Origin: Acidobacteriota bacterium
GTDB taxonomy: Bacteria; Acidobacteriota; Vicinamibacteria; Marinacidobacterales; Marinacidobacteraceae
Reading direction: 5' to 3'
Assembly (NCBI GenBank): GCA_022822745.1
Contig: JAJEAO010000067.1
Location: forward strand, 1-61,677
DNA length: 61,677 nt
The notes beneath the pieces were generated by a model. The model worked only from the letters and a program-made list of their open reading frames with translations, did no database searches and had not been told where the DNA came from. Positions within the stretch are counted from its first letter, which is position 1. The number at the start of each line of letters is the position of its first letter. The translations under genes and the position numbers were made by a program. Below are positions 48,814-56,357 of this stretch, in pieces.

Positions 48814-50883
48814 TCAGTTCTTCGGCGCCTGCTGGTGGGCCTCGATGATCTGCTTCGCCAGGTTGCCCGGGACCGGGTCGTAGTGCGAGAACTCCATGTG
48901 GAACCCGCCGCGCCCGCCGGTTAGCGAGGTCAGCGTCGGCTCGTAGGTGAGCATCTCCGCCATCGGGACCTGGGCTTCGATGGCGGTCCGGTTGCCCTTG
49001 CGGTCCATGCCCTGCGTCCGACCCCGGCGAGCGTTCAGGTCGCCGAGCACATCTCCGGTCGCGTCATCCGGCACGGTGATCTCCACGTTCATGATCGGCT
49101 CGAGCAGCGTCGGGCGGCACCTCGCCATGGCGTCCTTGAACGCGAGCGAGGCGGCGATCTTGAAGGCGATCTCGGACGAGTCCACCGTGTGGAACTTGCC
49201 GTCGAAGACGGTGGCCCTGAAGTCCACGACCGGGAAGCCGGCCAGGTATCCCTTCTGCCGAGCCTCCTGGAATCCCTTCTCGATGGCCGGGATGAACTGT
49301 TTCGGGATGGCCCCGCCCACGACCTCGCTGGCGAACTCGAAGTCCTCCCCACGCTCGAGCGGCTCGACCCGGACATGGCAGTCGGCGAACTGCCCGTGGC
49401 CGCCGGACTGCTTCTTGTGCCGGCCGTGGGCCTCGGCGCCGACGGTGATCGTCTCCCGGTAGGGAACCCGCGGCGGCCTCAGATCCACTTCGACCCCGTA
49501 CTTGCGTTTCAGCCGCGAGACCACGACCTCGATGTGGAGCTGGCCGGTCCCGGAGAGCTGCAGTTCCTGGTCTCTCTGGAATCGAAGCGTGAGATCTTCC
49601 TCTCGCAGACGGGCGAGGGCCCCCGAGATCCGCTCCTCGTCGCCGCGCGACCGCGGCGCGATGGCGAAGGTGATCACCGGATGGGGAACCTCCGGACAGG
49701 CGAACCGGATCCCCTCGCCGGTGGAGAGGGTGTCGCCGGTGGCGGTCTCCTTCAGCTTGGCGAAGCACCCCAGATCGCCGGCGGCGAGCGTGGAGACCGG
49801 CTCGAGGCTCCGGCCGTTCATCGTGTTCATGCCGCCGATCCGCTCCGTGGCGCCGCGGGTCAGATTGCGCAGCGGAGCGTCGGCCCGCAGCGTTCCGGTC
49901 ATCACCCGGAACAGGCTCAGCCGCCCGGCGAACGGATCGGCGATCGTCTTGAACACATAGACGCTCGGGGCGGCGTCCGACGTGACCGGGCGCTCCGCGG
50001 GGGTCCCGTCCGGGTTCACGCCGCGCGCCGGGCCCCGCGCGGCCGGATCCGGGAGGAGGTCGGCAGCGAGGTCGAGAAGCGCCGTCGTCCCGATGTTCTT
50101 TCCTCCGGCGGTCGCCACGACCGGGAAGATGGCGCGGCTCGCCACCGCCTGACGCAGCCCGGCGACCATCTCGTCGGGAGTCAGTTCGTCGTTCTCGAAG
50201 AAGAGATCGAGGAGGTCCTCGTCGGACTCCGCGATCATCTCCATGAGCTCCATCCGGGCTTCCTCGGCGGCGTCCCGCAACTCCGCGGGCACCTCCCCCA
50301 CCCGCGCCTTGCGGCCGTCGGGTCCAGGCCCGCCGATCGCCTTCATGTGGATCAGGTCCACGACGCCCGAGAACGAGGACTCCTTGCCGATCGGCAGTTG
50401 CACCGGGATCGCCGCGCGGCCGAACGTCTCCCGGATGCCCCCCAGGGCCCGATCGAACGAGGCGCGATCGCGGTCGAGGCGGGTGACCGCGAGCACCACG
50501 GCGGCTCCGCCCGCCTCGGCGAACCCGAACACGCGCTCGGTGTTCACGCCCACGCCGTCCACGCCGCAGACCGTGATCAGGGCGGTGTCCGCCACCGGCA
50601 TCGCGAGCCGGGCTTCCGTGATGAAGTTGCTGTACCCGGGCGTGTCGAGCAGGTTCAGCTTGGCGTCCCTCCACCCGCAGTGCGTCAGGGCCGCGTTCAG
50701 GCTGTGAGAACGGGCGATCTCGTCGTCGTCGAAGTCGGTGACGGTGTTTCCCTCCTCGACCCGTCCGATGCGGGTGACCGCGCCGGCCGTGTAGAGGAGG
50801 GCCGACACCAGGGTCGTCTTGCCCGAAGTGCCATGCCCGGCGATGGCGATGTTCCGGATCTCGGCGGTCTGGGTCAGGCTCAT
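48814..50883 (-). CDS. Elongation factor G-like GTPase (EF-G-2/FusA2 type)
   Basis: A 689-residue paralogue of EF-G with all five domains but altered GTPase motifs. The P-loop is GHGTSGKTTL, the switch I region lacks the RGITI threonine (RSHSL), switch II is DTPGYSNF with Tyr in place of the catalytic His, and the guanine motif is TRLD instead of NKxD. The same pattern (DAPGYGDF, TKLD) is known in the Thermus EF-G-2 group. Its precise role is unknown; slow GTP hydrolysis or a special translation state is plausible. The start at 50883 (MSLTQTAEIRNIAIAGH) is preceded by GGAGGACC. Confidence 0.9.
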   Translation of the reverse strand: MSLTQTAEIRNIAIAGHGTSGKTTLVSALLYTAGAVTRIGRVEEGNTVTDFDDDEIARSHSLNAALTHCGWRDAKLNLLDTPGYSNFITEARLAMPVADTALITVCGVDGVGVNTERVFGFAEAGGAAVVLAVTRLDRDRASFDRALGGIRETFGRAAIPVQLPIGKESSFSGVVDLIHMKAIGGPGPDGRKARVGEVPAELRDAAEEARMELMEMIAESDEDLLDLFFENDELTPDEMVAGLRQAVASRAIFPVVATAGGKNIGTTALLDLAADLLPDPAARGPARGVNPDGTPAERPVTSDAAPSVYVFKTIADPFAGRLSLFRVMTGTLRADAPLRNLTRGATERIGGMNTMNGRSLEPVSTLAAGDLGCFAKLKETATGDTLSTGEGIRFACPEVPHPVITFAIAPRSRGDEERISGALARLREEDLTLRFQRDQELQLSGTGQLHIEVVVSRLKRKYGVEVDLRPPRVPYRETITVGAEAHGRHKKQSGGHGQFADCHVRVEPLERGEDFEFASEVVGGAIPKQFIPAIEKGFQEARQKGYLAGFPVVDFRATVFDGKFHTVDSSEIAFKIAASLAFKDAMARCRPTLLEPIMNVEITVPDDATGDVLGDLNARRGRTQGMDRKGNRTAIEAQVPMAEMLTYEPTLTSLTGGRGGFHMEFSHYDPVPGNLAKQIIEAHQQAPKN

Positions 50884-51183
50884 GGTCCTCCGTGACGGGG
50901 ACCGCGGCGGCCCCGGAATCAAGACGGCCGGACCGCCCCGGCGGACAGGAATGCGCGCCGGGAGGTCCGGCCTCCTTCTGGAACGGGCGACGCGGACCAG
51001 CGGCCAACCGCCTGGACCAACCGCCTGGACCGCGCCCGAAGTGGAACGGATCATCGTACCATCGGCCTCCCCGGTCCCGGGCGCGCCGGCCCCGAGCGCC
51101 GACAGGGCCCGGTGCTACCCTTCAATCGGTCCGGCGGGGCGCCGGGTCCGACCTTTTCGGGGAGCTGTCGCGGAACCTCTCAA
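50884..51183. other. Divergent spacer between the EF-G-like gene and the pil-like operon
   Basis: About 300 bp that must hold promoters for both directions. It contains a 13-bp tandem repeat at 51006-51031 and a relatively AT-richer patch around 51050-51065 (atcatcgtaccat). I could not identify a convincing -35/-10 pair on either strand. Confidence 0.4.
51006..51031 (+). repeat. Perfect 13-bp tandem duplication
   Basis: aaccgcctggacc occurs twice without a gap (51006-51018, 51019-51031), about 125-150 bp upstream of the EF-G-like start. Confidence 0.9.
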
Positions 51184-52146
51184 GTGCCGTTTCCGTCGCG
51201 ATTCCTCTCTCGCCGTCGCCGGGAACCCTTGGCGGTTGCCCTCGGGCGGCGCGCTCTGGTGGCCCGGACCGCAGGCGGACGCTGGCTCCGGACGCCGTTT
51301 CCGGCGACCTTCCTGAATCCCTCGCCGACGGAGCCGAATCTGGCCGCGCCCGCCGAAGCCGCCCGCTTCCTCCTCGAAGCGCGGGATGCCCTCGCGACGG
51401 GTGGCCGCCGGTTCGACCGCGCCGTCGTCGCGTTGCCGGACCGGGCCGTCCACGCCTCGCTCGGGACCGGATCGGCGGCCGGCGATCTGCGCCGGCTTCG
51501 TTCCGGGCTGGTGGCGGCGCTCAGCGCGGGTTCGGGGACGCCCGATCCGGGGCTGGACCGGCGCTTCCGTTTCGGGGCGATGCCGACCGGTTCGCGTCGC
51601 GTCCGGTCCGTTCTCGGCGCGGTGAGCGCGGCGGCTGTCGTCTCGCAGTACGAGGCCGCCGTCGAGGCCGCCGGCCTGAGACCCCGGTGGGTTGACGCGA
51701 TGAGTCTGGCGATCCTTCCCGAGTGGCTCGCGGCGCCTTCAACCGCCGGACACCGAGCGCTCCTCCTGATGCACCGTCGCCACTTCGTGCTCGCTGCGGC
51801 CGAGGGGGTCCGGCTGACCGGCTTCCGGATGCGGCTGCGGGCGCGACTCGATCCGAAGCCCCCGGTGCTGGCAGTCCGGCGGCTGGGGGCGGACGGGGCC
51901 CGGCGCCCGGTGGCGGTCTGGGGCGAGGGCGCCGAGGCGGTGGGCGAAGTCCTGCGAAGCAGCGCTTTCGAAGTGGCGCAGGTGAGGCCGGTCGCGGACG
52001 GGGCCGGGCTGTCGTCGCCGGTTGCGGACGGGGCTGGGCTGTCGCCGGTTACGGACGCCGCGCTCACTGCTCTGCTCCGTCGGGTCGGCGCCCGGCCCGC
52101 GCCCCTCGCCGCGGCTCCGGTGGCGCCGGCCGCGGTCGCCGCCTGA
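51184..52146 (+). CDS. PilM/GspL-like assembly ATPase-fold protein
   Basis: A 320-residue protein resembling divergent PilM or GspL cytoplasmic domains: PSRFLSRRRREPLAVALGRR at the start, FDRAVVALPDRAVHASL, and VVSQYEAAVEAAGLRPRWVDAMSLAI, the usual family block. PilM is an actin-like protein that anchors PilN at the membrane. I chose GTG 51184, just before the conserved start; another GTG at 51112 would add 24 residues. Near its end are two in-frame repeats reading VADGAGLSSP and VADGAGLSP. It is followed by pilN- and pilO-like genes. Confidence 0.65.
   Translation: MPFPSRFLSRRRREPLAVALGRRALVARTAGGRWLRTPFPATFLNPSPTEPNLAAPAEAARFLLEARDALATGGRRFDRAVVALPDRAVHASLGTGSAAGDLRRLRSGLVAALSAGSGTPDPGLDRRFRFGAMPTGSRRVRSVLGAVSAAAVVSQYEAAVEAAGLRPRWVDAMSLAILPEWLAAPSTAGHRALLLMHRRHFVLAAAEGVRLTGFRMRLRARLDPKPPVLAVRRLGADGARRPVAVWGEGAEAVGEVLRSSAFEVAQVRPVADGAGLSSPVADGAGLSPVTDAALTALLRRVGARPAPLAAAPVAPAAVAA
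51991..52047 (+). repeat. In-frame 30/27-bp tandem repeat near the 3' end of the pilM-like gene
   Basis: Unit 1 (51991-52020) and unit 2 (52021-52047) share gtygcggacggggcyggg; unit 2 lacks three bases. A partial third copy starts at 52048. The reading frame is kept. Confidence 0.85.
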
Positions 52147-52168
52147 GGAACCGCGGAAGGTCGTCGCG

Positions 52169-52762
52169 GTGGCTCGCGTTCCCCCCGGGATTCAGCTCGG
52201 CAGGACGCGAGTCCCGGCTCTCGCCCGGGTGCTGACCGGGGCATCGGCGCTCGGCCTGCTCCTCGCCGCGGCGGGGGCCTGGGATCTGTGGCGTGGCCGC
52301 GAGGAGCTGGCGATCCTCGGGACGGCGGCGGCCGACCGGCAGCCCCTCGACCGGGATCCGGCCTCCATCGCGCGGGCGCCAGCCGCCGCGGACGGCAGCC
52401 CCGACTCCGCCCGCTCCCGCGAAGCCGCGACGCTTCTCGTGGCGGGGGCGGAGCGAAGCGCCCGCTTCGGGAGGGCTCTCGACGTCATCGCCACCGCCGG
52501 GCCGCGGGATCTCCGGGTCACCGGCATCGAGCTGCGCCCCGGCGGAGAGGCTGGAGATGTCGAAGCCTCCGTCGCCGCCGAGGCGCCGACTTCCGCCGGG
52601 ATCGCCGAGTTTCTGGCGTCGCTCGCCGGAATGGACGCGGTGCGATCCACCGGAGAGATCCAGGAGGCCCGGACCTCGGCGGGGCTCATGAGCGTCCGGG
52701 TGACCGTGAGGCTCGCGTCCGAGGGCCGTTCCTCATCCGGCCGGGCTTCCGGGGAACGCTGA
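52169..52762 (+). CDS. PilN-like inner-membrane assembly protein
   Basis: A 197-residue protein with a short cytoplasmic N-terminus, one membrane span (about residues 20-40, LTGASALGLLLAAAGAWDLW) and a periplasmic ferredoxin-like domain: FGRALDVIATAGPRDLRVTG, then SAGIAEFLASLAGMDAV. This layout fits PilN. GTG 52169 follows GCGGAAGG. The TGATG overlap couples it to the next gene. Sequence conservation is weak, so the call relies on fold pattern and gene order. Confidence 0.6.
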   Translation: MARVPPGIQLGRTRVPALARVLTGASALGLLLAAAGAWDLWRGREELAILGTAAADRQPLDRDPASIARAPAAADGSPDSARSREAATLLVAGAERSARFGRALDVIATAGPRDLRVTGIELRPGGEAGDVEASVAAEAPTSAGIAEFLASLAGMDAVRSTGEIQEARTSAGLMSVRVTVRLASEGRSSSGRASGER

Positions 52763-53691
52763 TGGGCCTCGCCCCGGGGCTGCGCCTCCGCCTCCTGCTC
52801 CTCACCCTCTCCTTCCTCATCGCGTGGCTGGCGTGGCGGGAGGCGGGGGGCGTCGCCGCGGAAGTCGAGGCGGCCCGACAGCGAGCCGCCGCCGCGGCCA
52901 CGGCGGACGCCGCCGGGCGGGAGCGAGCCGGGCGGCGGGAACGGTTCGCCGATCTCGCAGCAGCCCTCGGGCGGCGGGATCCACCGCCGGAAACCCCGGC
53001 CCAGGTGCGCGACGCGCTGGTCGCGGTGGCGCGCCGGGCCGGAGTCGAGGTCTCGACATCCCGGGTGCAACCCCTCCTCCGCGCGCCCGCCGGGACGCGG
53101 GGCGCCGAAGTCCGGGTCGGCGCCGATGGCGATCCGACGGCGCTGCGCGGGTTCCTGAATGCGGTCGAGGGGAAGGGTTGGCCGCTGCGGACCGACCGGG
53201 TTCAGCTCGGGCTGCGGGACGCCTCCCGGGGATCGCTCACGGCGACATTCACGGTTCTCTGGCCCGATCCCGAGACTCCCTTCACCGAGGCGGACGCCAT
53301 CCGGGTCGTCGAGGATCCGAGGATCGGCCCGCTCGCCGCCTGGCTGGTGGCAAGTCTCGACGGATCGGAGCTCCCGCCGTCGCCGCCCCAGCCCCCGATC
53401 CTGCCGGAGGCGCCGCCGATCGGCGCGGTCCCGGCCGCCGCCGAGCCGGCCTTCGTCGAGGACATCGTGGAGGCGCCTCCCGCGGCCGCCGCCGACGAGC
53501 CTCGTCTGCTCGGCTTCGTGGAAGTCGGGCGGGGCCTGGCTGCGCAGGCGGCGCTCGGATGGCGTGACCGGATGACCCTCGTCGCGGTCGGGGACCGGAT
53601 CGGGGACTACGTCGTCACCGAGATCGAGCCCGCCGACGCCGTGGTCCTCGTCCGACCCGACGCTCCGCCGCTCCGCCTGACCCTCAGATAG
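52762..53691 (+). CDS. Fused PilO/PilP-like assembly protein
   Basis: A 309-residue protein with an N-terminal membrane span (LRLLLLTLSFLIAWLAW), a coiled coil rich in Ala, Glu and Arg, and a PilO-like periplasmic domain (PAQVRDALVAVARRAGVEVS, LRGFLNAVEGKGWPLRTD). A Pro-rich linker (about 205-240) leads to a small beta domain ending VAVGDRIGDYVVTEIEPADA, which resembles PilP or the GspC HR domain. It appears to join PilO and PilP in one chain. No secretin gene (pilQ/gspD) follows; the operon ends here. Confidence 0.6.
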   Translation: MGLAPGLRLRLLLLTLSFLIAWLAWREAGGVAAEVEAARQRAAAAATADAAGRERAGRRERFADLAAALGRRDPPPETPAQVRDALVAVARRAGVEVSTSRVQPLLRAPAGTRGAEVRVGADGDPTALRGFLNAVEGKGWPLRTDRVQLGLRDASRGSLTATFTVLWPDPETPFTEADAIRVVEDPRIGPLAAWLVASLDGSELPPSPPQPPILPEAPPIGAVPAAAEPAFVEDIVEAPPAAAADEPRLLGFVEVGRGLAAQAALGWRDRMTLVAVGDRIGDYVVTEIEPADAVVLVRPDAPPLRLTLR

Positions 53692-53728
53692 ATCCGGCGC
53701 CGCCGGGACCGAAGCGCCCTATGGCGCG

Positions 53729-53782
53729 ATCCATGCGTTCCATGCAATATGCGTCATAGCCTATGAACCACCTGTAGCATAG
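53729..53782. promoter_or_regulatory. Upstream operator-like repeat of the AlbA/Schlafen-type regulator
   Basis: The 17-bp sequence tgcgtcatagcctatga (53750-53766) contains the palindrome CATAG-C-CTATG (53755-53765); another CATAG is at 53778-53782. The whole 38 bp 53729-53766 matches 55582-55619 at 31 positions. It lies 58-111 bp before the regulator start, in an AT-richer gap, as an autoregulatory operator would. Confidence 0.6.
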
Positions 53783-53839
53783 ACTGATATTGCCCAAAGG
53801 CTCTGCCCCCGATGCTCACGGTCCGATCGCCGCGTCGCC

Positions 53840-55540
53840 ATGACTCCTGAGGAACTGGCAGGTCTCATCGAGGCTGGCGAGACGCTCGATGTGGAATTCA
53901 AGGGAGAGAGACGGGGATCCCTGCCGGATTCCAGGGTCGTGGAGACTGTCGTCTGCCTGGCGAATCGCGTCGCGCAAAGTCCGGCGCTCCTTCTGATTGG
54001 AGTCGAGGACGACGGCGCGATCACCGGGGCCAGAGCGCGACCCGGAGCCGCGACCGATCCGCACCGGCTTCGTGCGTTGATCGCTCACCGGACCGTTCCG
54101 CCGCTCGAAGTTACGGTCGAAGTCGTGCGTCTCGAGGAAGTGGAGATCCTGGTCGTGAAAGTCCCGCCTGCTCGCGAGCCCGTCGGTACCGCGGACGGTC
54201 GTTTCCTGCGACGCGTGATCGGGACCGGCGGGAGGCCTGTCTGCCTGCCGATGCACTTCTACGGCGTGCACTCGATGCAGGCCAGTCGAGGGCAGCACGA
54301 CGCGTCGGCGCATGTGCTGGACGAAGCAGCCTGGGACGACCTGGATCCCCTGGAGTTCCATCGCTTTCGGCGCATGATCGAAGAGGCGCCGGCCGGGCGC
54401 GGGGACAAGGTTCTCCTCGACCTGGATGACCGGGATCTGGCCATGGCTCTTGGTGTTGCGACATCCCGGAACGGGGATCTCCAGTTGCGGCTCGCCGCCG
54501 TGTTGCTGTTCGGAAAGGAACGCTCGCTCCATCGGCTGGCGCCAACGCACGAAGCGGCGTTTCAGGCGCTCCACGGACGCGCAGTCGAGACCAACGATTT
54601 CGTGCGGTGGCCCCTGCTGCGGATCATGGTCGAGTTCGAAGCGAGATTCCGTGCTCGCAACCGCGAGGACGAGCTGCTCGTCGGCATGGTTCGGATCCCC
54701 GTCCCGGACTACCCTCCGACCGGATTCAGGGAGGGGCTGGCGAATGCCCTGGTTCATCGGGACTACGCCCGCCTTGGGGCAGTCCATGTTCAGCTCCACG
54801 AAGACCGGCTCGAGATCTCGAATCCCGGTGGATTCCCGCAGGGCATTCGCGCCGACCGCGTGCTCAGAGGGCCGCCCCGCCCGCGCAACCCGTTGCTTGC
54901 GGATGTCCTGAAGCGGGCCGGCATCGTCGAGCGCATCGGACGCGGCGTCAACACGATCTTCGAGGAGCAGTTGCGCAGCGGTCGTCCTGCCCCGTCCTAT
55001 GACCAGAGTGATGAGGATGGCGTCCTGCTCGCGTTGCCTGGAGGCAGGGCCAATCTGGACTTCGTTCGCTGGGTGGTCGAGGAGGGACAGAGGCGCCAGC
55101 CACCCTCGCTCGACCGGCTGCTCATCCTGAACGAGTTGAGTCGTTCGCGACAACTGAACACCCGCAGCGCCGCGCGGCTCACCCAGCGGCCGCTGCGAGA
55201 GGCGAGAGGAGTCCTCGAGCGAATGCTCGAAGCCGGTCTGGTCGAGTCGTCCGGGTCTGGCCGGTGGCGCATCTTCCACCTCAGCGCCGCGGCCTATCGC
55301 GCGCTCGGGGATCCGGCCGCGTATGTCCGCCGATCCGCTTCGGAGGACGCCGACCACGCCAGGCTGATCCGGCGCTATCTCGAGCAATACGGGCGGATCG
55401 TCCGAAGTGAGGTGGTCACCCTGTGCCACGTCACGCCGCCGCAGGCCAGTCGCCTGCTGGGGCGGCTGGCGAAACAGGGCGGGATCCGCCGGATCGGAGA
55501 GCGACGGTGGGCCTACTACGTTCTCCCCGACACGGATTGA
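53840..55540 (+). CDS. AlbA_2/Schlafen-type ATP-binding transcriptional regulator
   Basis: A 566-residue protein of the COG2865 type. The N-terminal AlbA_2 (Schlafen AAA_4) domain reads GETLDVEFKGERRG, then LANRVAQSPALLLIGVEDDG (about residues 14-60). A GHKL-like ATPase domain follows with FREGLANALVHRDYARLGAV, EDRLEISNPGGFPQGI and RNPLLADVLKRAGIVERIGR (about 295-375). Two winged-helix-like segments make up the C-terminus (about 425-560). Base composition is visibly less GC-extreme than its neighbours. It sits alone between the pil-like operon and a converging operon, with matching palindromic repeats on both sides, which suggests self-regulation and possible horizontal arrival. Confidence 0.82.
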   Translation: MTPEELAGLIEAGETLDVEFKGERRGSLPDSRVVETVVCLANRVAQSPALLLIGVEDDGAITGARARPGAATDPHRLRALIAHRTVPPLEVTVEVVRLEEVEILVVKVPPAREPVGTADGRFLRRVIGTGGRPVCLPMHFYGVHSMQASRGQHDASAHVLDEAAWDDLDPLEFHRFRRMIEEAPAGRGDKVLLDLDDRDLAMALGVATSRNGDLQLRLAAVLLFGKERSLHRLAPTHEAAFQALHGRAVETNDFVRWPLLRIMVEFEARFRARNREDELLVGMVRIPVPDYPPTGFREGLANALVHRDYARLGAVHVQLHEDRLEISNPGGFPQGIRADRVLRGPPRPRNPLLADVLKRAGIVERIGRGVNTIFEEQLRSGRPAPSYDQSDEDGVLLALPGGRANLDFVRWVVEEGQRRQPPSLDRLLILNELSRSRQLNTRSAARLTQRPLREARGVLERMLEAGLVESSGSGRWRIFHLSAAAYRALGDPAAYVRRSASEDADHARLIRRYLEQYGRIVRSEVVTLCHVTPPQASRLLGRLAKQGGIRRIGERRWAYYVLPDTD

Positions 55541-55572
55541 TGGATCGGAGGAAGCCGGTCTGGAGCAGCGCC

Positions 55573-55619
55573 TATGAACGCATCCGGCCGTTCTATGCAC
55601 ATTGCGTCATAGCCTATGA
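55573..55619. promoter_or_regulatory. Downstream operator-like repeat
   Basis: A second exact copy of tgcgtcatagcctatga (55603-55619), with palindrome CATAG-C-CTATG at 55608-55618 and further CTATG half-sites at 55572-55576 and 55593-55597. It is 33-79 bp after the regulator stop. The surrounding 55541-55712 has no gene that I can support. Confidence 0.55.
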
Positions 55620-55672
55620 CCGGTGTGTCATGGACGGCGACCGGATACGAACGGAAGCGGGCGCCGGCGTCC

Positions 55673-55732
55673 GGCCGCCAGATCCCCCGCCCGGGTCGGG
55701 TCGGCCGCCAGATCACCCGCCCGGGTCGGATC
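55673..55732 (-). repeat. Two tandem 30-bp units at the 3' end of a minus-strand gene
   Basis: Units 55673-55702 and 55703-55732 begin ggccgccagatc(c/a)cccgcc and match at 28 of 30 positions. The stop codon of the minus-strand gene (55713-55715) lies in the second unit; the first has a sense codon at that place. Confidence 0.9.
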
Positions 55733-56357
55733 GCCCGCGCTGTCCCTCCAGCTCTCGAAGCTCCTCCCGGAGCCGGGTCTGTTCGGCCCGGAGCCGCGGC
55801 GCATCGAGCGCGCTCCCGACCCGGTTCGGGTCCCGCGGCGCGTATGGGAGTCCACTCGCGCCGATCCGGTTCAGCGCCCCCTCGATGTCGAGCAGCCGCT
55901 TCCGGATCTCCTCCTCCCGGCGGCGGGCCTCCTCGGGATCTGAAGTCGCGCTCGCGCTCTCGTCCATCTCCTCCCCGTCGCTGAAGTCCACCAGCTCCTC
56001 GAGCTCGTGGTCCGGAAGACCGATTCCCCCCGGGGGCGTCCGGTCGGGGGCCGGGAGGGGGGCGGCGCCACGCCGGCGAACGCGTTCGAGAGCGGCGTCG
56101 TCGTAGCGCCGGGCCTCGCCGCGCGCCTCGCGGGCGGCGCGCACCCGGGCCCGATTCGCCCGCGCCGCCTCGACGAGCGACTCCGGCTCGGATTCCGGCG
56201 GCGGCTGCGCGGCGGCGGCCGGACCGAGCCCGAGGACGGCGGCGACGAGGGCGGAGAGCCGCCTACGAGATCGGATTCCCGAAGCGGTCCCGCAGGACGT
56301 ACGGGGGCAGCTGGTATTCCTCTCGGAACATCTGGGTGCGAACGGAACCGGTGGCAT
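55713..56357 (-). CDS. Exported Glu/Arg-rich coiled-coil protein, function unknown
   Basis: Up to 214 residues. A hydrophobic stretch (LSALVAAVLGLGPAAAAQ) ending at about residue 51 looks like a signal peptide; the rest is charged, with helices such as EEARRREEEIRKRLLDIEGAL and RLRAEQTRLREELRELEGQ. The only ordinary start, ATG 56357, overlaps the upstream gene by 95 bp and gives a very long n-region; a start nearer 56280 would need a rare codon. It lies last in a three-gene minus-strand operon of exported proteins. I do not recognise a family. Confidence 0.55.
   Translation of the reverse strand: MPPVPFAPRCSERNTSCPRTSCGTASGIRSRRRLSALVAAVLGLGPAAAAQPPPESEPESLVEAARANRARVRAAREARGEARRYDDAALERVRRRGAAPLPAPDRTPPGGIGLPDHELEELVDFSDGEEMDESASATSDPEEARRREEEIRKRLLDIEGALNRIGASGLPYAPRDPNRVGSALDAPRLRAEQTRLREELRELEGQRGRSDPGG

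Noticed and set aside
53729-55619. Transposon ends around the AlbA/Schlafen-type gene
   Set aside because: The flanking repeats are direct, not inverted, and no transposase or integrase is present. They are kept as operator candidates, with a mobile origin as an alternative only.
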